Shown here: in pieces, positions 48,367-59,597 of the stretch | Layout: each line of letters starts with the position of its first letter | How positions within the stretch are numbered: position 1 is the stretch's first letter | From: Pyxicephalus adspersus | Lineage: Eukaryota > Chordata > Amphibia > Anura > Pyxicephalidae | Length of the DNA: 64,000 nucleotides | Assembly: GCF_032062135.1 (NCBI RefSeq) | Contig: NC_092859.1 | Location: 90,274,547-90,338,546 of the forward strand | Direction: 5' to 3' | Made by a program: the position numbers and the translations under genes | Notes under the pieces: model-generated | The model's database searches: none | The model's input: the letters and a program-made list of their open reading frames with translations, nothing else | Told to the model about the DNA's origin: nothing

Positions 48367-48744
48367 CAGAGGTCGGCAATCTCCGGCCTGTAGGCTAGAT
48401 ACGGCCTAGCCAGTAGTTTGTTCTGGCCTAACGCCCCCCCCTGGACGATTGGCCTAATCCTGGCCGGCAGGGGTCGGCAACCCGCGGATCTGGAGCTGCA
48501 TGTTGAGCCTCCTTGTTGTGCCTCCCTTCCCTATTTACCGGGGCCGGCATTAACACTTCCCCTGCCGGGGTAAGGGGACATTCCCTATCCTCTGTATGCA
48601 TTGTGGAGGAGAGAGATTTACCTTCAGGGTCATTCCTAGTGGGGGGCAGAGCCATCAGCGCGGGACTCGAGAGAAAGTCCGGCCTAGTGTGCCTTCTTGA
48701 CCTCCTGAAATGGCCTAGTAGCCAAAAATGTTTGCTGACCCCTG
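48367..48744. mobile_element. hAT-type MITE with perfect 8-bp target duplication
   Basis: The element is 378 bp. It begins CAGAGGTCGGCAA and ends TTTGCTGACCCCTG, terminal inverted repeats with two mismatches. It is flanked by GTTTAGAG at 48359-48366 and again at 48745-48752. The interior is GC-rich. At 48468 a second hAT-like start, CAGGGGTCGGCAACCCGCGG, lies inside it in direct orientation. Confidence 0.88.
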
Positions 48745-48752
48745 GTTTAGAG

Positions 48753-51284
48753 TGTTTTATTTGCTGCAGACGCTTTTTGCATACCCCCTCCCTTCTTTCA
48801 GTCTCTTACATCTAATTTCCTATTTTGTTTGGTCTCAGCAGTGGACTAGACTAGGCTAGGCTTTGATCCCCTGCATCTTTCTAAGAGACATTGTTCAGTT
48901 GGTCTTCACCATAGCTAACCAATAGTGGATTGGTTCAGCCATGTGCAATTGGAACAATGGGTAAACTATTGAGCAGTCTTTTAGAGTAGTTCCTTTACAT
49001 GTGATCCCATGGTATATTGTTTATCCACCACCCTACATTTGTTTGCACCCAACTTTAGGAACCACCATGTCTCTTTCCAGTGCTTGGAATATCAAATTGG
49101 AATGTACAAAGAATGAGGACATTCAAGGAAATTGGAATTTGTAAGACTTCCCTCTGTCTGTACATGGCCTACATTCAGAATGATCATTCTCATTATCAGC
49201 TAGTTCAAGACATATTGTTTTCTCATGATTAGAGCAATTGCTTTATTACCCCGGAAATTGTGTTGCATCTGTCAATCACTAATTTGGCCTTTTGTGTGTC
49301 TCATTCAGCGTTAAAAAGTGACCAACATCTTAATAAGCATTCCTGAAGAAGCAGACCAGTTCTGTAAAAGGTATCCAATGAAGAACCTTCAAACAGAATA
49401 TTTAGTTCCCTTATCTATATTTCAACTGTAACACCTGTAGCATAATTAGGACATCTCTTTGGAATTTTTTACTTGCCAATGTATGGTCACTTATTCAAAA
49501 GTTGTGTATATTAACATTGTTTTTATGGCCTAAAAATATTTTAGATGCATGGAATAAACAATGTTTTTAAATATTTTGCAATATTGATACCCTAAAAGTC
49601 CCACTTTTCTTGAATGTCTTCATTCTTTCCATATCTACTGGGCATCCTTTTGCTTTTCTTGGTTTAAATCTTTCTTTTTATTATTAGGATTTCTCAAATC
49701 CCACCTGCTTGAAGGATCCTCAATTTTACTCTATTGCTACACAAAGAGTGAGATTTGCTTTTTTCTTCATGTACTGGGTCACATGACCCTTGCTTCTGGA
49801 ATTTAATTTCAGCCCTATTTATGCTTTTGGAAAACGTAGCAGCTTCATTATTTATTAACCTCCCTCCCATGGTTTTTCTAACCATGTTAGAAAACACTTG
49901 TACTGGCCACAGCACGTAAAGTCCCATAGTCGCTCTGTTTTCAGAATATATCTGGCTATATGGCTTAGCTGTCATAGTATGCTGGCCAGAATCATTGAGC
50001 CTTGAAGCTTTGTTTTTTTTAAAAAGAGACAATAACAAAACAGTTTGTTTTCCCCCATTGGTAAAACCTGACTCATCAATTGGGTCAGGACCTTCCTGGA
50101 TGGGAAATTGGGAAGAGAGCATGTGTGCCCTCTCCTATCCAAACAATGTTTTGGTTATATGGTTTTCACAAAAAGCATGTAAGCCCTTTCCCTTGAGAAA
50201 AACATCAGACCCCTGCCTGCCCCAAATGGTGGCAAAGGCAGGGGTTGGGGGAAGGGCCTCTTCTCCAAAACATGACCCCTGAGTAGTGTGGGTCTGCTGG
50301 TAGGGGGCTTATTTTGAGTCTTGAAGCTCCCTTCAATATATAGGCCCCAAGTTATTCACCTCCTCATTCAGTGGAATATGTATAGTTGTACTTACCCATT
50401 CCCTGAAAGGGTTACAAAAAACCCTAGAAGAAAAGACACCGCACCATAAGATAAAAAACGTTTTTCTTTTTTCATTAATAGTTACCTTAGCAGAATCCTT
50501 TATTGCGATGTGCAATGTTACCTGATCCAAATGGATGATCCATTTAGCCAAAGTGATCTGTTATGTCCCATACTGGTCAATTCCTATGATAGCTGTCCCA
50601 CGAAAAATCATCTAGAGATGGCTGTCCCTCAATGTTGCTTCTCTCCAGCGATGAGCTGATCTGACTTGTCCCATAAAAATGCATCTATCCAATCTACTTG
50701 CTGGAATCTTTCAGATTTCATGGTGTGGGGACATTTTTTCCTCATGTGCCTACCTTCCTGGTTGGCAGAACAGGGATAATGACATAATCTCTACCATAAT
50801 AATGTGGCGGAATAAGCCATGGCACTACTTGCAAATTAGATTTGCATTAGACTTGCCTATTAGAATGGCCAAGTATTCAGCCATAAGGATAGGTTTTTGA
50901 GAGCTGCTGCACCTTGTGCCCTTACACTTTTTGTTTGCATAAGTTTTTTATTTTTTATTTTTAAAGATAATTAAAGAATTTTAAAAAGCACTTCAATGCC
51001 CTGTTAAAACTGATGTTAAGAAAATGTGAAATTCAACATTTGTTTGTATACCAATCCAATCATTAACATCTACCAATATATATTGTATACCAATATATCA
51101 TTAACAGAAAGTACCTGGAATCTTACTAATTGCTCTAGATTGACACTTTAGGTTTTCTAATATTATATATTACTCATGACCCCTAAAAAACCTGATTTAC
51201 TATCATGCAAAGTAAAGGGGAAAACAAAAAAAGTGAGGTGAACATATACAGTAAGCCATATAAACGGTCATGTGTTAATTCCCC
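48753..51284. other. Gene-free stretch, possible old repeat
   Basis: A 142-codon open frame on the minus strand (49694-50122) has no motif I can recognise. The region around 49000-50700 could be an old mobile-element remnant, but I found no reverse transcriptase, integrase or termini to name it. Confidence 0.3.
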
Positions 51285-51455
51285 CACCTCCTAGATTATA
51301 AGCACTTCGAGGCAGGGTCCTCTCCTCCTTTTTCAGTCTGTATTCATCTGTCAACTACAACCTCTATTTAATGTACAGCACTGCGTAATATGTTGGCGCT
51401 ATATAAATCCTGATTATTAATATTATTAATAATAATAATAATAATAATAATAGTA
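51285..51455 (+). repeat. SINE-like repeat, 3' part with TAA tail
   Basis: Contains AGATTATAAGCACTTCGAGG, GCAGGGTCCTCTCCTCC, TACAGCACTGCGTAATATG and GGCGCTATATAAATCCTG, then (AATAAT)n. This tail type is frequent in frog DNA. Confidence 0.75.
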
Positions 51456-53839
51456 TATTGATAACTTTAACCTTCCCATTTTGTTAAACCTTTTTTCTTT
51501 AGTAAATCAATACTTTATTGCCATTTACTGTATTTTTACTGTATTTTCTGCAGGTGAGGTTGGTGCATACTTGCTAGATGGTTTATCATCCCTTAAAACA
51601 GTTGAATTTTTTTTAAGTTTCCCATTTGAAGAAAAAACATTACTGCTAAGCCTGTAGTTTTAAGTTATATTTATGCATAATAGTTCTGATTTGCTGCATG
51701 CTTGTTCCAGGTCAGTGATTAGCATTTGCAGGAGAAGGTCAGCAGTGACTCATTCTCTGATAACTTGTTTAATGCCCTAACTATAGAAAAGCAAAACATT
51801 TTATATTCCACTTGATATATATATTATTTATATTTGCGTCTTAGATTTTATTATTTTTTCTGTGATTTTTTCTTGCTCACTGAAATCCTAAAGTGATAAA
51901 TTGTAAAGTGTGCAGTGGGAATATATTGATCATTATTTGATCAGTCAATATATCAAATCATTTTGTAATAAATAACTAAAAGCCTTTATTTCTCACAAAG
52001 TGAACTGCTATTTTTTACTTACTTCAAATGGTCCTTTTCCTTCTGCCTTCCTTATTCTAATAATCCTTATTCTAAAGCTAATGGCATTTATGGGAGTCAT
52101 AATCTATACAGGAAACAACACATTTCTGGGGTATAAACCCACTACCTTCATTAGGAATGAAAGTTATTGTTGTAGCTGTTCAGACACCCTAAGGGGAATT
52201 TAAAACACTCTGACGTTGAGTGGCAACTATAACAGTGACACATTATAACTCACATTACTCTATCATTAGCACATGCAGAACCCACCTTCCATGCTGCTTT
52301 CATTTACAATGCCATGTACAGTATGTGCAATATTCTACATTCAGGGTGTCAGGATGTCTATATACAGTTACAATAATAAATCAACTTAAATAAACTGTTG
52401 AAAATGTCTGTTTAAACTTTTTTTGTGCTTTGCAAACCTAGATATGTCATTCCTGATGTTCGCCCCTTACCATGATGACAATATCTTGAAAGCAGCCTTA
52501 TTATTATCTATCTAAGACAACTTTTGAGACATGAGTCACCCCAGATGCTATTCATGACTTGGCGCTGTCATCCACCCACATTGGGAGTATTTATTATAGT
52601 CCTTGTTGGAAAGAATTTTTCTTACTTCCTATGGCAGAGACAGTGGACAGTTCTGTCTATGAAAGTCATTTGATCTTTATACTCAAACCTTTCAACTATC
52701 AGGGTAGGCACAAATTTACCAAAACCTGCCAAACAATAAAAATTTGTTCTGGAATAGTTCTGGGACAAGATTATTATGTCAACTTGGAAACGTGTGCAGC
52801 ATCAATGCTAACATCATATGTGTACTAGTTCTGTAAGTGTACCTGTTCATTATTCCTCATTATCACTATTACTTTTATCACCAAATTAACCTGTTGGCTT
52901 TGTAGACTCCCAGTTGAGCGACCTTGGTGTTTGTTCCACTGTCAATACGTATGACAAATAAAGTTCTTCATAGATAAATGGAAGCTGCATAATAATGGAA
53001 GTTTTACTGTGTTACAGAAAAGTAGTAAGGTCTCTTTTGGGCTGAGATACTTTGTCAGCTGATGGAATTTACTGCTCCAATTACTTGAAGCTCATAAATC
53101 AATTATTGGCCAGCCTCAGTCAATTAATCCGCTGCCCCAATGAATTAATCTTATCACTACTACAATTTATTATTTGCATACTTTAATATATCTTTCTAGC
53201 TCTGGAATCCCTTGTGTTTTTTTATTCTCTGTCCTTCACTACTTTCTCTATATTGTGAGAAAGTCAGCAACGTTGGTATATGGCCCAAAAGGACATTGTA
53301 CCCCCTTGTATTCCCCATATGTTTTTTTTTATAAAAAAAGCTTAGGGTCATAACTGGACTTTGTAACAATCATCACAGCCGTCTAGCTTCCAACAATTTA
53401 GGTTGCTCTGTGTTATAAATATTATAAATTCACTATAGGGAGGTAAGCAGTCTCTGCAGCCCCTAAAGCATCCTGTGACAGCTGCCAATACTAAGTCCAC
53501 AATTCCCACACCACTACCTATTGTATTACCAAACATAATGAAAAGCTAGACAATCTATGACCATGCTTAATCCAGAAATACATAACACAGCTCAAAAACA
53601 TTTTTTTTTTACTTGCCTAAGATTTTTTTTTAATTTATTTAGTGTTTTTTCAGGTCTGCTGAATCCAGAAGTGACAACAGTTTCATTGATTCTAATTCTT
53701 GTGATACAGGAATTGAAATAGACTATTTTACCCCCAATAAATGTTAACACAGCATATTATTATCAATCTTTATTTACACCGATGTTTAGCATTTTATATA
53801 ATAAATGTAACATTATTTTCATGAAATTTTAATTTGCCT
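51456..53839. other. Gene-free stretch
   Basis: No supportable gene, RNA or repeat with clear ends. AT-rich. Confidence 0.4.
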
Positions 53840-55506
53840 TCTTTTTATTCATAAATTGTCTTTATCAAGAAGAATTTGTTTAAATGACCCTAATGTATTT
53901 TTGTACATTTGTGGTGAATATTCTCGGCAAAAACAGAGAAGAAACATTACAGAATTTGCGAAACAAGCATATCTTGCATATTTTAGTATTAAACTGGGGA
54001 CCAAGATAAGTAATGGGCTCCCCATATGTTATGCAAAACTTGTGTAGTGTCTATGTCAGTGGAAAACTGGAAAACTTAAAAGTATGAAATTTGGTGTACT
54101 TATGGTATGGCGAGAGCCACAAAAACATCCTAATGATTGGTATTTTTGTGCTGTGAATGTAAAAGGTTTCAATCATTACAAGAAAAACAAGTGGGAGTAT
54201 CCTGATTTGGAATCAGCATGACGACCTGTGCCACATGGTGCTGACGTTCCCCTACCAGTGTTCAGTACACTCCCTGATATTCCTGTATCCAACATGGAGG
54301 ATATACAGGGTTTGGAGTGTAATCCAGGAGTTAGCAGTGGAAGTGAATATGAAGGAAGTGTTTCATCAAACCAGCAGTTCTCCCAAGAGCAGCTCAATGA
54401 TTTCATATATGACCTAAGTCTGTCAAAACAAGCATCTGAACTTTTAGCATCCAGGCTAAAAGAAAAGAACTGTCTGAGACCAGAAGTTAAAATAACGGTT
54501 TATAGGACAAGAGAGATGAGACTCCTACCATATTTCAGTGAAGATGGAGACATCATGTACTGTTGTAACATCCCTGGACTACTAGTTCATATGGAAGTAC
54601 CAGAATACCGAGCAGAAGACTGGCGGCTTTTCATAGACAGTTCCACTCAAAGTTTGAAATATGTTTTACTGCATAATGGCAACTTCTATGTATCAATTCC
54701 AATTGGTCACTCAACAAAACTTAAAGAAGAATATGAAAATATCCAAATGGTCTTACAAAAACTTTGCTATCATGAACACCAATGGTCCATATGTGTTGAT
54801 TTAAAAATGGTGAACTTCCTACTTGGACAGCAAAGTAGATACACAAAGTACCCATGTTTCATCTGCTTGTGTGATAGTAGAGCAAAGCAGGATCACTGGA
54901 AAAAAAGTGACATGGCCTCCAAGGGAAAACATGAAAAAAGGTGCAGCGAACCTCATTAACGAGCCAAGGGTTGACAAAGAAAAAATTATTCCCCCTCCAC
55001 TTCACATATAGTTTGGATTAATGAAGCAATTTGTTAGAGATCTGAACAAGGACGGTGATTGCTTCAAATACATTTGTAGATTCTTCCCTGGATTGAGTAC
55101 TGAAAAATTAAAAGCAGGGATCTTTAATGAACCTCAAATTCAGAAACTGATAAATGATTCAAATTTCACAAGTTACATGACTAATACTGAAGCTTCTGCC
55201 TGGCACAGCTGTCATGGTTGTCAAGAACTTCTTGGGTAACCATAAAGCACAAAATTTTGAAGGACTGGTACAAAGCTTGCTCTTAAACTTTAAACATTTG
55301 CTTGCTACTATGAACATAAAGGTATACTATCTCTATAGCCATTCTAAAAGCCATTCTCTATAGCCATTCTCTATAGCCATGCTAAAATTCCAGAAAACCT
55401 TGGTGATTGCAGTGAGGAACAAGGGGAGAGGTTCCATCAGGATATAAAGGTGATGGAAGAAAGGTATCAGGGCAGATGGGATTTTCAATTACTTCTTTGT
55501 GATTAG
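53840..55506 (+). pseudogene. Broken copy of a multi-copy protein family of unknown function (probably transposon-borne)
   Basis: Joined by eye across frames, the order is NDPNVFLYICGEY, FAKQAYLAYFSIKLG, a CKTC zinc-type pair, VWREPQKHPNDWYFCAVNVK, PVPHGADVPLP, then the long open piece 54228-54959. That piece contains DWRLFIDSSTQSLKYVLLHN, CVDLKMVNFLLGQQ and TKYPCFICLCDSR. Further pieces are INEPRVDKEKIIPPPLHI, MKQFVRDLNKDGDCFKYI and finally CSEEQGERFHQDI (about 55405), with a stop at 55504. I recognise this order from hypothetical proteins repeated in many arthropod and vertebrate genomes. Lesions here include a frameshift near 54000, TGA at 54219-54221, a frameshift near 54880 and more after 55200. 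High copy number suggests a transposon protein, but I cannot name the superfamily and saw no termini. Confidence 0.7.
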
Positions 55507-55838
55507 TTCTGTAAATATACTGAATATAGAATGTATTGAAATTAAGTATTTCAAAAATTATATTTTGTATATGTATATGTATAACCTAAAATGTCTAAAA
55601 TACAGATAAAATACAGATTAGGAAATCTGACAATTACCAATGATTCTTTATAATATGTTAACCCCCCTAGTGGTATTCCCGAGGGTGACTTGGGGTGGGA
55701 AAATAAAGCAAAAAGCGGTAACCCCGAGTCACACTCAGGGTAACTTTGGGGGTCCCCCTTACCTTAGCCCCGCGCTCCAGCGGCGATCGCACGATCCCGC
55801 TGTGATGCCGGGGCGCTTCTCCGTCGGGGGGCGTGGCC

Positions 55839-55891
55839 GGGCAGGAAATTTAAAAGCAGATTACCGAGTAATCTGCTTTTAAATACTGCCC
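55839..55891. repeat. Subterminal hairpin 1 of the piggyBac element
   Basis: GGGCAGGAAATTTAAAAGCA at the left pairs with TGCTTTTAAATACTGCCC at the right, with a CGA loop centred on 55867. The left arm recurs as a direct copy at 56181 (GGGCGGGAAATTTAAAAACA). Confidence 0.85.
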
Positions 55892-55914
55892 GGGTCTCCA
55901 GCACCCCGCTGCAC

Positions 55915-55983
55915 GCATCTGCAGTTAGTTGCGATGCACCATGCAGGATTTCTGCATGGTGCATCGCATCTAACTGCAGATGC
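55915..55983. repeat. Subterminal hairpin 2 of the piggyBac element (32-bp arms)
   Basis: Arms 55915-55946 and 55952-55983 are reverse complements at 31 of 32 positions, separated by only five bases. The core is GCGATGCACCATGCAG against CTGCATGGTGCATCGC. Confidence 0.92.
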
Positions 55984-56549
55984 GATCACCAATAGTAAAT
56001 CCAGGGGGTGATACCAGCGGAGATTTCCTGCTGGCAGCACCCCTGAATCTACTGCAGCTGCTCTCCTTCTGGCATCAGATGCGAGCAGGAGAGTGAGCAG
56101 GGCGGGAACATCCCCACCGCATCACCCGGCAAGATGTGTGACATCTTCCGGGTGATGCAATGGGAGTGAAGAATTTTGGGGGCGGGAAATTTAAAAACAG
56201 ATTACTATGTATCCAAACCACATCGCGCCGGCGCAAGCGCTGTTTTGGAGGAATTGGAAAGGAGCGATAGCGATTTGGAGTCCCTTGTGGAATCAAGCGA
56301 TAGTGATTCACCAGGAAATTTGTCATCGGACAGCGAAAGTGAACTGAGCGACAATTCTGAACCTGAGAGCACATGGTGTCCTATTGACCTTGATGCGGAC
56401 CAGGCAGCACCGCCAAGATTTCCATTTACCGGCGCACCTGGGATGAAAATTGAGGCTGAATGCGACGAACCCCCTGGCATACCTAAAGTTGTTTTTGACC
56501 GATGAAGTTATCGAAAAAATTGTTGCGGAGACAAACAGGTAAGCCGCTC

Positions 56550-56636
56550 TTGTGTTTGCTAACTTTTTGAAATTTTTTGCTAATATTTATTTATGCCAAG
56601 ATGTGTTTGCTAACTTTTTGAAATCTTTTGCTAATT
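56550..56636. repeat. Tandem repeat of about 52 bp at the gap edge
   Basis: TGTTTGCTAACTTTTTGAAA occurs at about 56550 and again at 56603, with TTTTGCTAAT after each. The array runs into the Ns and probably caused the gap. It would lie in the transposase intron. Confidence 0.75.
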
Positions 56637-56880
56637 NNNNNNNNNNNNNNNNNNNNNNNNNNNNNNNNNNNNNNNNNNNNNNNNNNNNNNNNNNNNNNNN
56701 NNNNNNNNNNNNNNNNNNNNNNNNNNNNNNNNNNNNNNNNNNNNNNNNNNNNNNNNNNNNNNNNNNNNNNNNNNNNNNNNNNNNNNNNNNNNNNNNNNNN
56801 NNNNNNNNNNNNNNNNNNNNNNNNNNNNNNNNNNNNNNNNNNNNNNNNNNNNNNNNNNNNNNNNNNNNNNNNNNNNNNNN
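56637..56880. other. Assembly gap (244 Ns)
   Basis: Unknown bases inside the piggyBac element. The transposase segment between the N-terminal region and LFLGLVILQGVVGK is hidden here. Confidence 0.98.
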
Positions 56881-58503
56881 GCTGTTTTTGGGCTTGGTGA
56901 TCCTGCAGGGAGTTGTGGGCAAACCCGTGCAGAAGTGGTACTGGTCCAAGAACAAAATGGTTGCCATTCCATTCTTTGGCACAATCATGCCAGAATACCG
57001 CTTTTCCCTCCTCATGAAGTACCTGCACTTCGCAAACAATGAAGAATTTGATGAGACTACCCATCCTGCACCAAAACTCAAGAAAATTTGGGAAGTATCT
57101 CAGATTATTCTACAAAATTTCCAGCAAACCTATGTGCCAGAAAGAGATGTCAGCATTGACGAAAGTCTAATGGCTTACAAGGGGAGGCTCGGCTGGGTGC
57201 AGTACATTGCGTCAAAGAGGGCACGATTTGGCGTAAAGACCTATATGCTGTGTGAATCTTCATCTGGCTACATCTGGAATACGGTACTGTACACTGGAAA
57301 AGGGACACAGTTCAACCCCAGATACAGCCATTATGGATTGGCAACATCTTCAGTGCCATCCCTCATTGAGCCATTGCTAGGTCAGGGCTATTGTGTCATA
57401 ACTGACAATTTCTACACCTCTCCTGAGCTTTACAAGTTCCTTCTGCAACACAGAACAGATGCGTATGGAACCGTTAGGGCTAACCGGCGCAACCTGCCAG
57501 CACTGTTTGCAAAAGGGAAGCTGAAGACAGGAGAAATTGTTGCCTGGCAGAAAGGCAAAATGATGGCCCTGAGATGGCATGACAAGAAAGATGTGTGCCT
57601 GATGAGTACTGTCCATGATGCCTCCACTGTTCTGGTACACACAAAAACATGGGAAAGAAGTGATGAAGCCACAGGTGGTGATTGACTACAATAACACCAT
57701 GGGAGGTGTCGACAGAGCTGACCAAGCCATGACATTCTACCCAGCGAAAAGGAAGTACTACAAGAAGATTTTCAGGCATCTAGTTGAGCAGTGCCTATGG
57801 AATGCCTACGTTCTGTACAAAAAAATCAGAGGCCTGTGAATCATTCAGACTTCATTTTGCAGGTTTCTGAATCCACAGTCAAGAACCACCAAACATCATC
57901 AGTGGCTATAAATTGACCTGGACGTCGTGCTTCCACCATTGTCAACCCAGAACGCCTGACCGGTCGTCACTTCACTGAATACATCCCACCAACCCCGAAA
58001 AAGGCAGCACCTACAAGGATCTGCGTGGTTTGCTGCTCAAAGACCGATGACAGAGGAAGGAAGAAACGCAAGGAAACCAGGTTCTACTGTCCTGACTGTG
58101 ATGTTGGGCTTTGTGCAGCACCCTGCTTCAAAATCTACCACACCCGGGATGTCTACTAAAAATGTAAATTTTTTTTTTTCTGCATTTAATTTATCTTAAT
58201 ATTTAGCAATAATATTACACCCTTGTTTGGAAAATTTCAGTTAGAAATTTTTGATAAAATTTTTTTTTTTGATAAATTACACTGTTGTGGTCTATTATTT
58301 CATTATTTTTTATAATAATGATTTATATTATGTATTATATTATAATTTATGATTATAATTTTATAAATAAATATAATTGTTATACCCGGGAGTTAATCCT
58401 AAGAATTACAGGCCCACAATATAAACAAAAATTTCTATGCAAAAAAAATAGGATCACTTTTTGCATCAAAAAACTGACAGAATTAGAACGCTAGGGGGGT
58501 TAA

Positions 58504-59376
58504 GGATGCATTGGATGGATGGAGAACGAATGGATGGAGCTCAGTTAAGGTGGCAGCTGCTTAGTAGAACTTAGTATGCAGTACAAGGTGACCGGACCAC
58601 TAGCACAACGTGTTCAGCACTCATAGACAAATAGGATAACCAATATTATATATATTGTTTTTGAAGTAATTCTGGGAAATGATCTATTGAAGTTTTGTTC
58701 AGCGTCACACATATTTTTTATAATTATTAAATGCTGATGTTAATGTAATAAAACCTGGTTATTTATATTTTGCAGCATGTAATTACCATATTTGTTTTAT
58801 GTAATGTTATTTTACGCCAGAAAGAGTTTCAAGTGTAGACCCGATGTTTAATTCTAAAACACTGACACTCATCTTGTACTAAATGTTTTATTTGGCCAGC
58901 TACCATCTTGACTATTAATCAATGAATTATGCATAGGAAGGAATAGCAAAAAATAAAGCAGTAAGTTGTAAATGAAACAGTTGTATACAATGAAACAAAC
59001 CTAAACTCAAGTCAAGTAACTAAATACATATATGGATTCTGTTTTTTCCGACGAAAGGTTTGCCAGTCTTGTAATCCTAATACTTTGCTAGGTTTCAGAT
59101 GATAAAGCCAGGTATGAGACCTCTATTGCAGATACATCTCAACACTACCAGCTTGCTGATGAACAATAAAGAAGAGCAGCACATGGATGAAATCACTCTT
59201 TCTGCTTTCATGTGCATGCAGGTGAGCTCTAGGCCTCCAGTCCCATTGAAATAGTAGTAGGTGGGTGCTGTAGCTGCCGCAAAAATGTTCACAATACACT
59301 GTGGTCCTGCTTCCAGCCTGATGCTCCATATCTAAACTAGGGAGTGATAAATTAGGAAGTTGTCCAAAGGACACAA
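58504..59376. other. Gene-free flank of the piggyBac element
   Basis: No coding frame or repeat with clear ends was found. Confidence 0.4.
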
Positions 59377-59597
59377 TGGGCCTGATTTTTAAAAGCTCTC
59401 CAAGACTGGAGAAGATCAACTATCTTGGGAGAACCTTGGAGTGCCCCGGCCAACCTAGAATGGATTTTTTAAAAATCATTTACTTTATTAGTTGGCACAT
59501 GATTTTAACTCTTGACTTGATCCATTTCAAATTACCTAGGTTCACCCATGATAGTTTATCTTCTCCAGTCTTCTCCAGAGAGCTTTAATAAATGAGT
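59377..59597. mobile_element. Palindromic MITE, copy F (diverged subfamily)
   Basis: GGGCCTGATTTTTAAAAGCT at the left and AGAGCTTTAATAAATGAG at the right, with GAAGATCAACTATCTTGGGA in one arm and CCATGATAGTTTATCTTCTC in the other. It shares its inner sequence with the part copy at 37101. Confidence 0.8.

Larger units (their letters stand above)
56207..58159 (+). pseudogene. piggyBac transposase, broken by frameshifts, stops and a gap
   Basis: The acidic N-terminal part (LEELERSDSDLESLVE) is followed, in a shifted frame, by TDEVIEKIVAETNR and a good donor AACAG|gtaagc at 56538, suggesting an intron as in some piggyBac genes. The acceptor is lost in the gap. From 56881 the DDE_Tnp_1_7 fold is clear: YWSKNKMVAIPFFGTIM, VSIDESLMAYKGRLG (first catalytic D), YCVITDNFYTSPELYKF (second D). 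After a frameshift near 57645 comes NNTMGGVDRADQ (third D). Another frameshift or stop at 57837-57839 and a stop near 57914 precede the C-terminal cysteine-rich finger: CVVCCSKT, FYCPDCDVGLC and CFKIYH, ending at 58159. All three catalytic aspartates survive, but the gene cannot make one protein. Confidence 0.92.
55662..58499 (+). mobile_element. piggyBac transposon with TTAA duplication
   Basis: The element is 2,838 bp including a gap of Ns. It begins CCCCCCTAG and ends CTAGGGGGG, perfect 9-bp inverted repeats, and is flanked by TTAA at 55658-55661 and 58500-58503, the exact piggyBac target. The left subterminal region carries two long hairpins (55839-55891 and 55915-55983). The interior codes for a broken transposase. 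The clean ends suggest a fairly young insertion or a copy mobilised in trans. Confidence 0.95.

Noticed and set aside
49694..50122. 142-codon minus-strand frame
   Set aside because: No domain, no splice partners and no family resemblance that I can defend; possibly old repeat sequence.
54228..54959. 243-codon open frame as an intact host gene
   Set aside because: Family homology continues beyond both ends in other frames, with stops and frameshifts, so it is a fragment of a pseudogene.
56552..57685. 377-codon frame as a domesticated piggyBac-derived gene
   Set aside because: The element retains its terminal repeats and TTAA duplication, the frame crosses a run of Ns, and the third catalytic region is in another frame.
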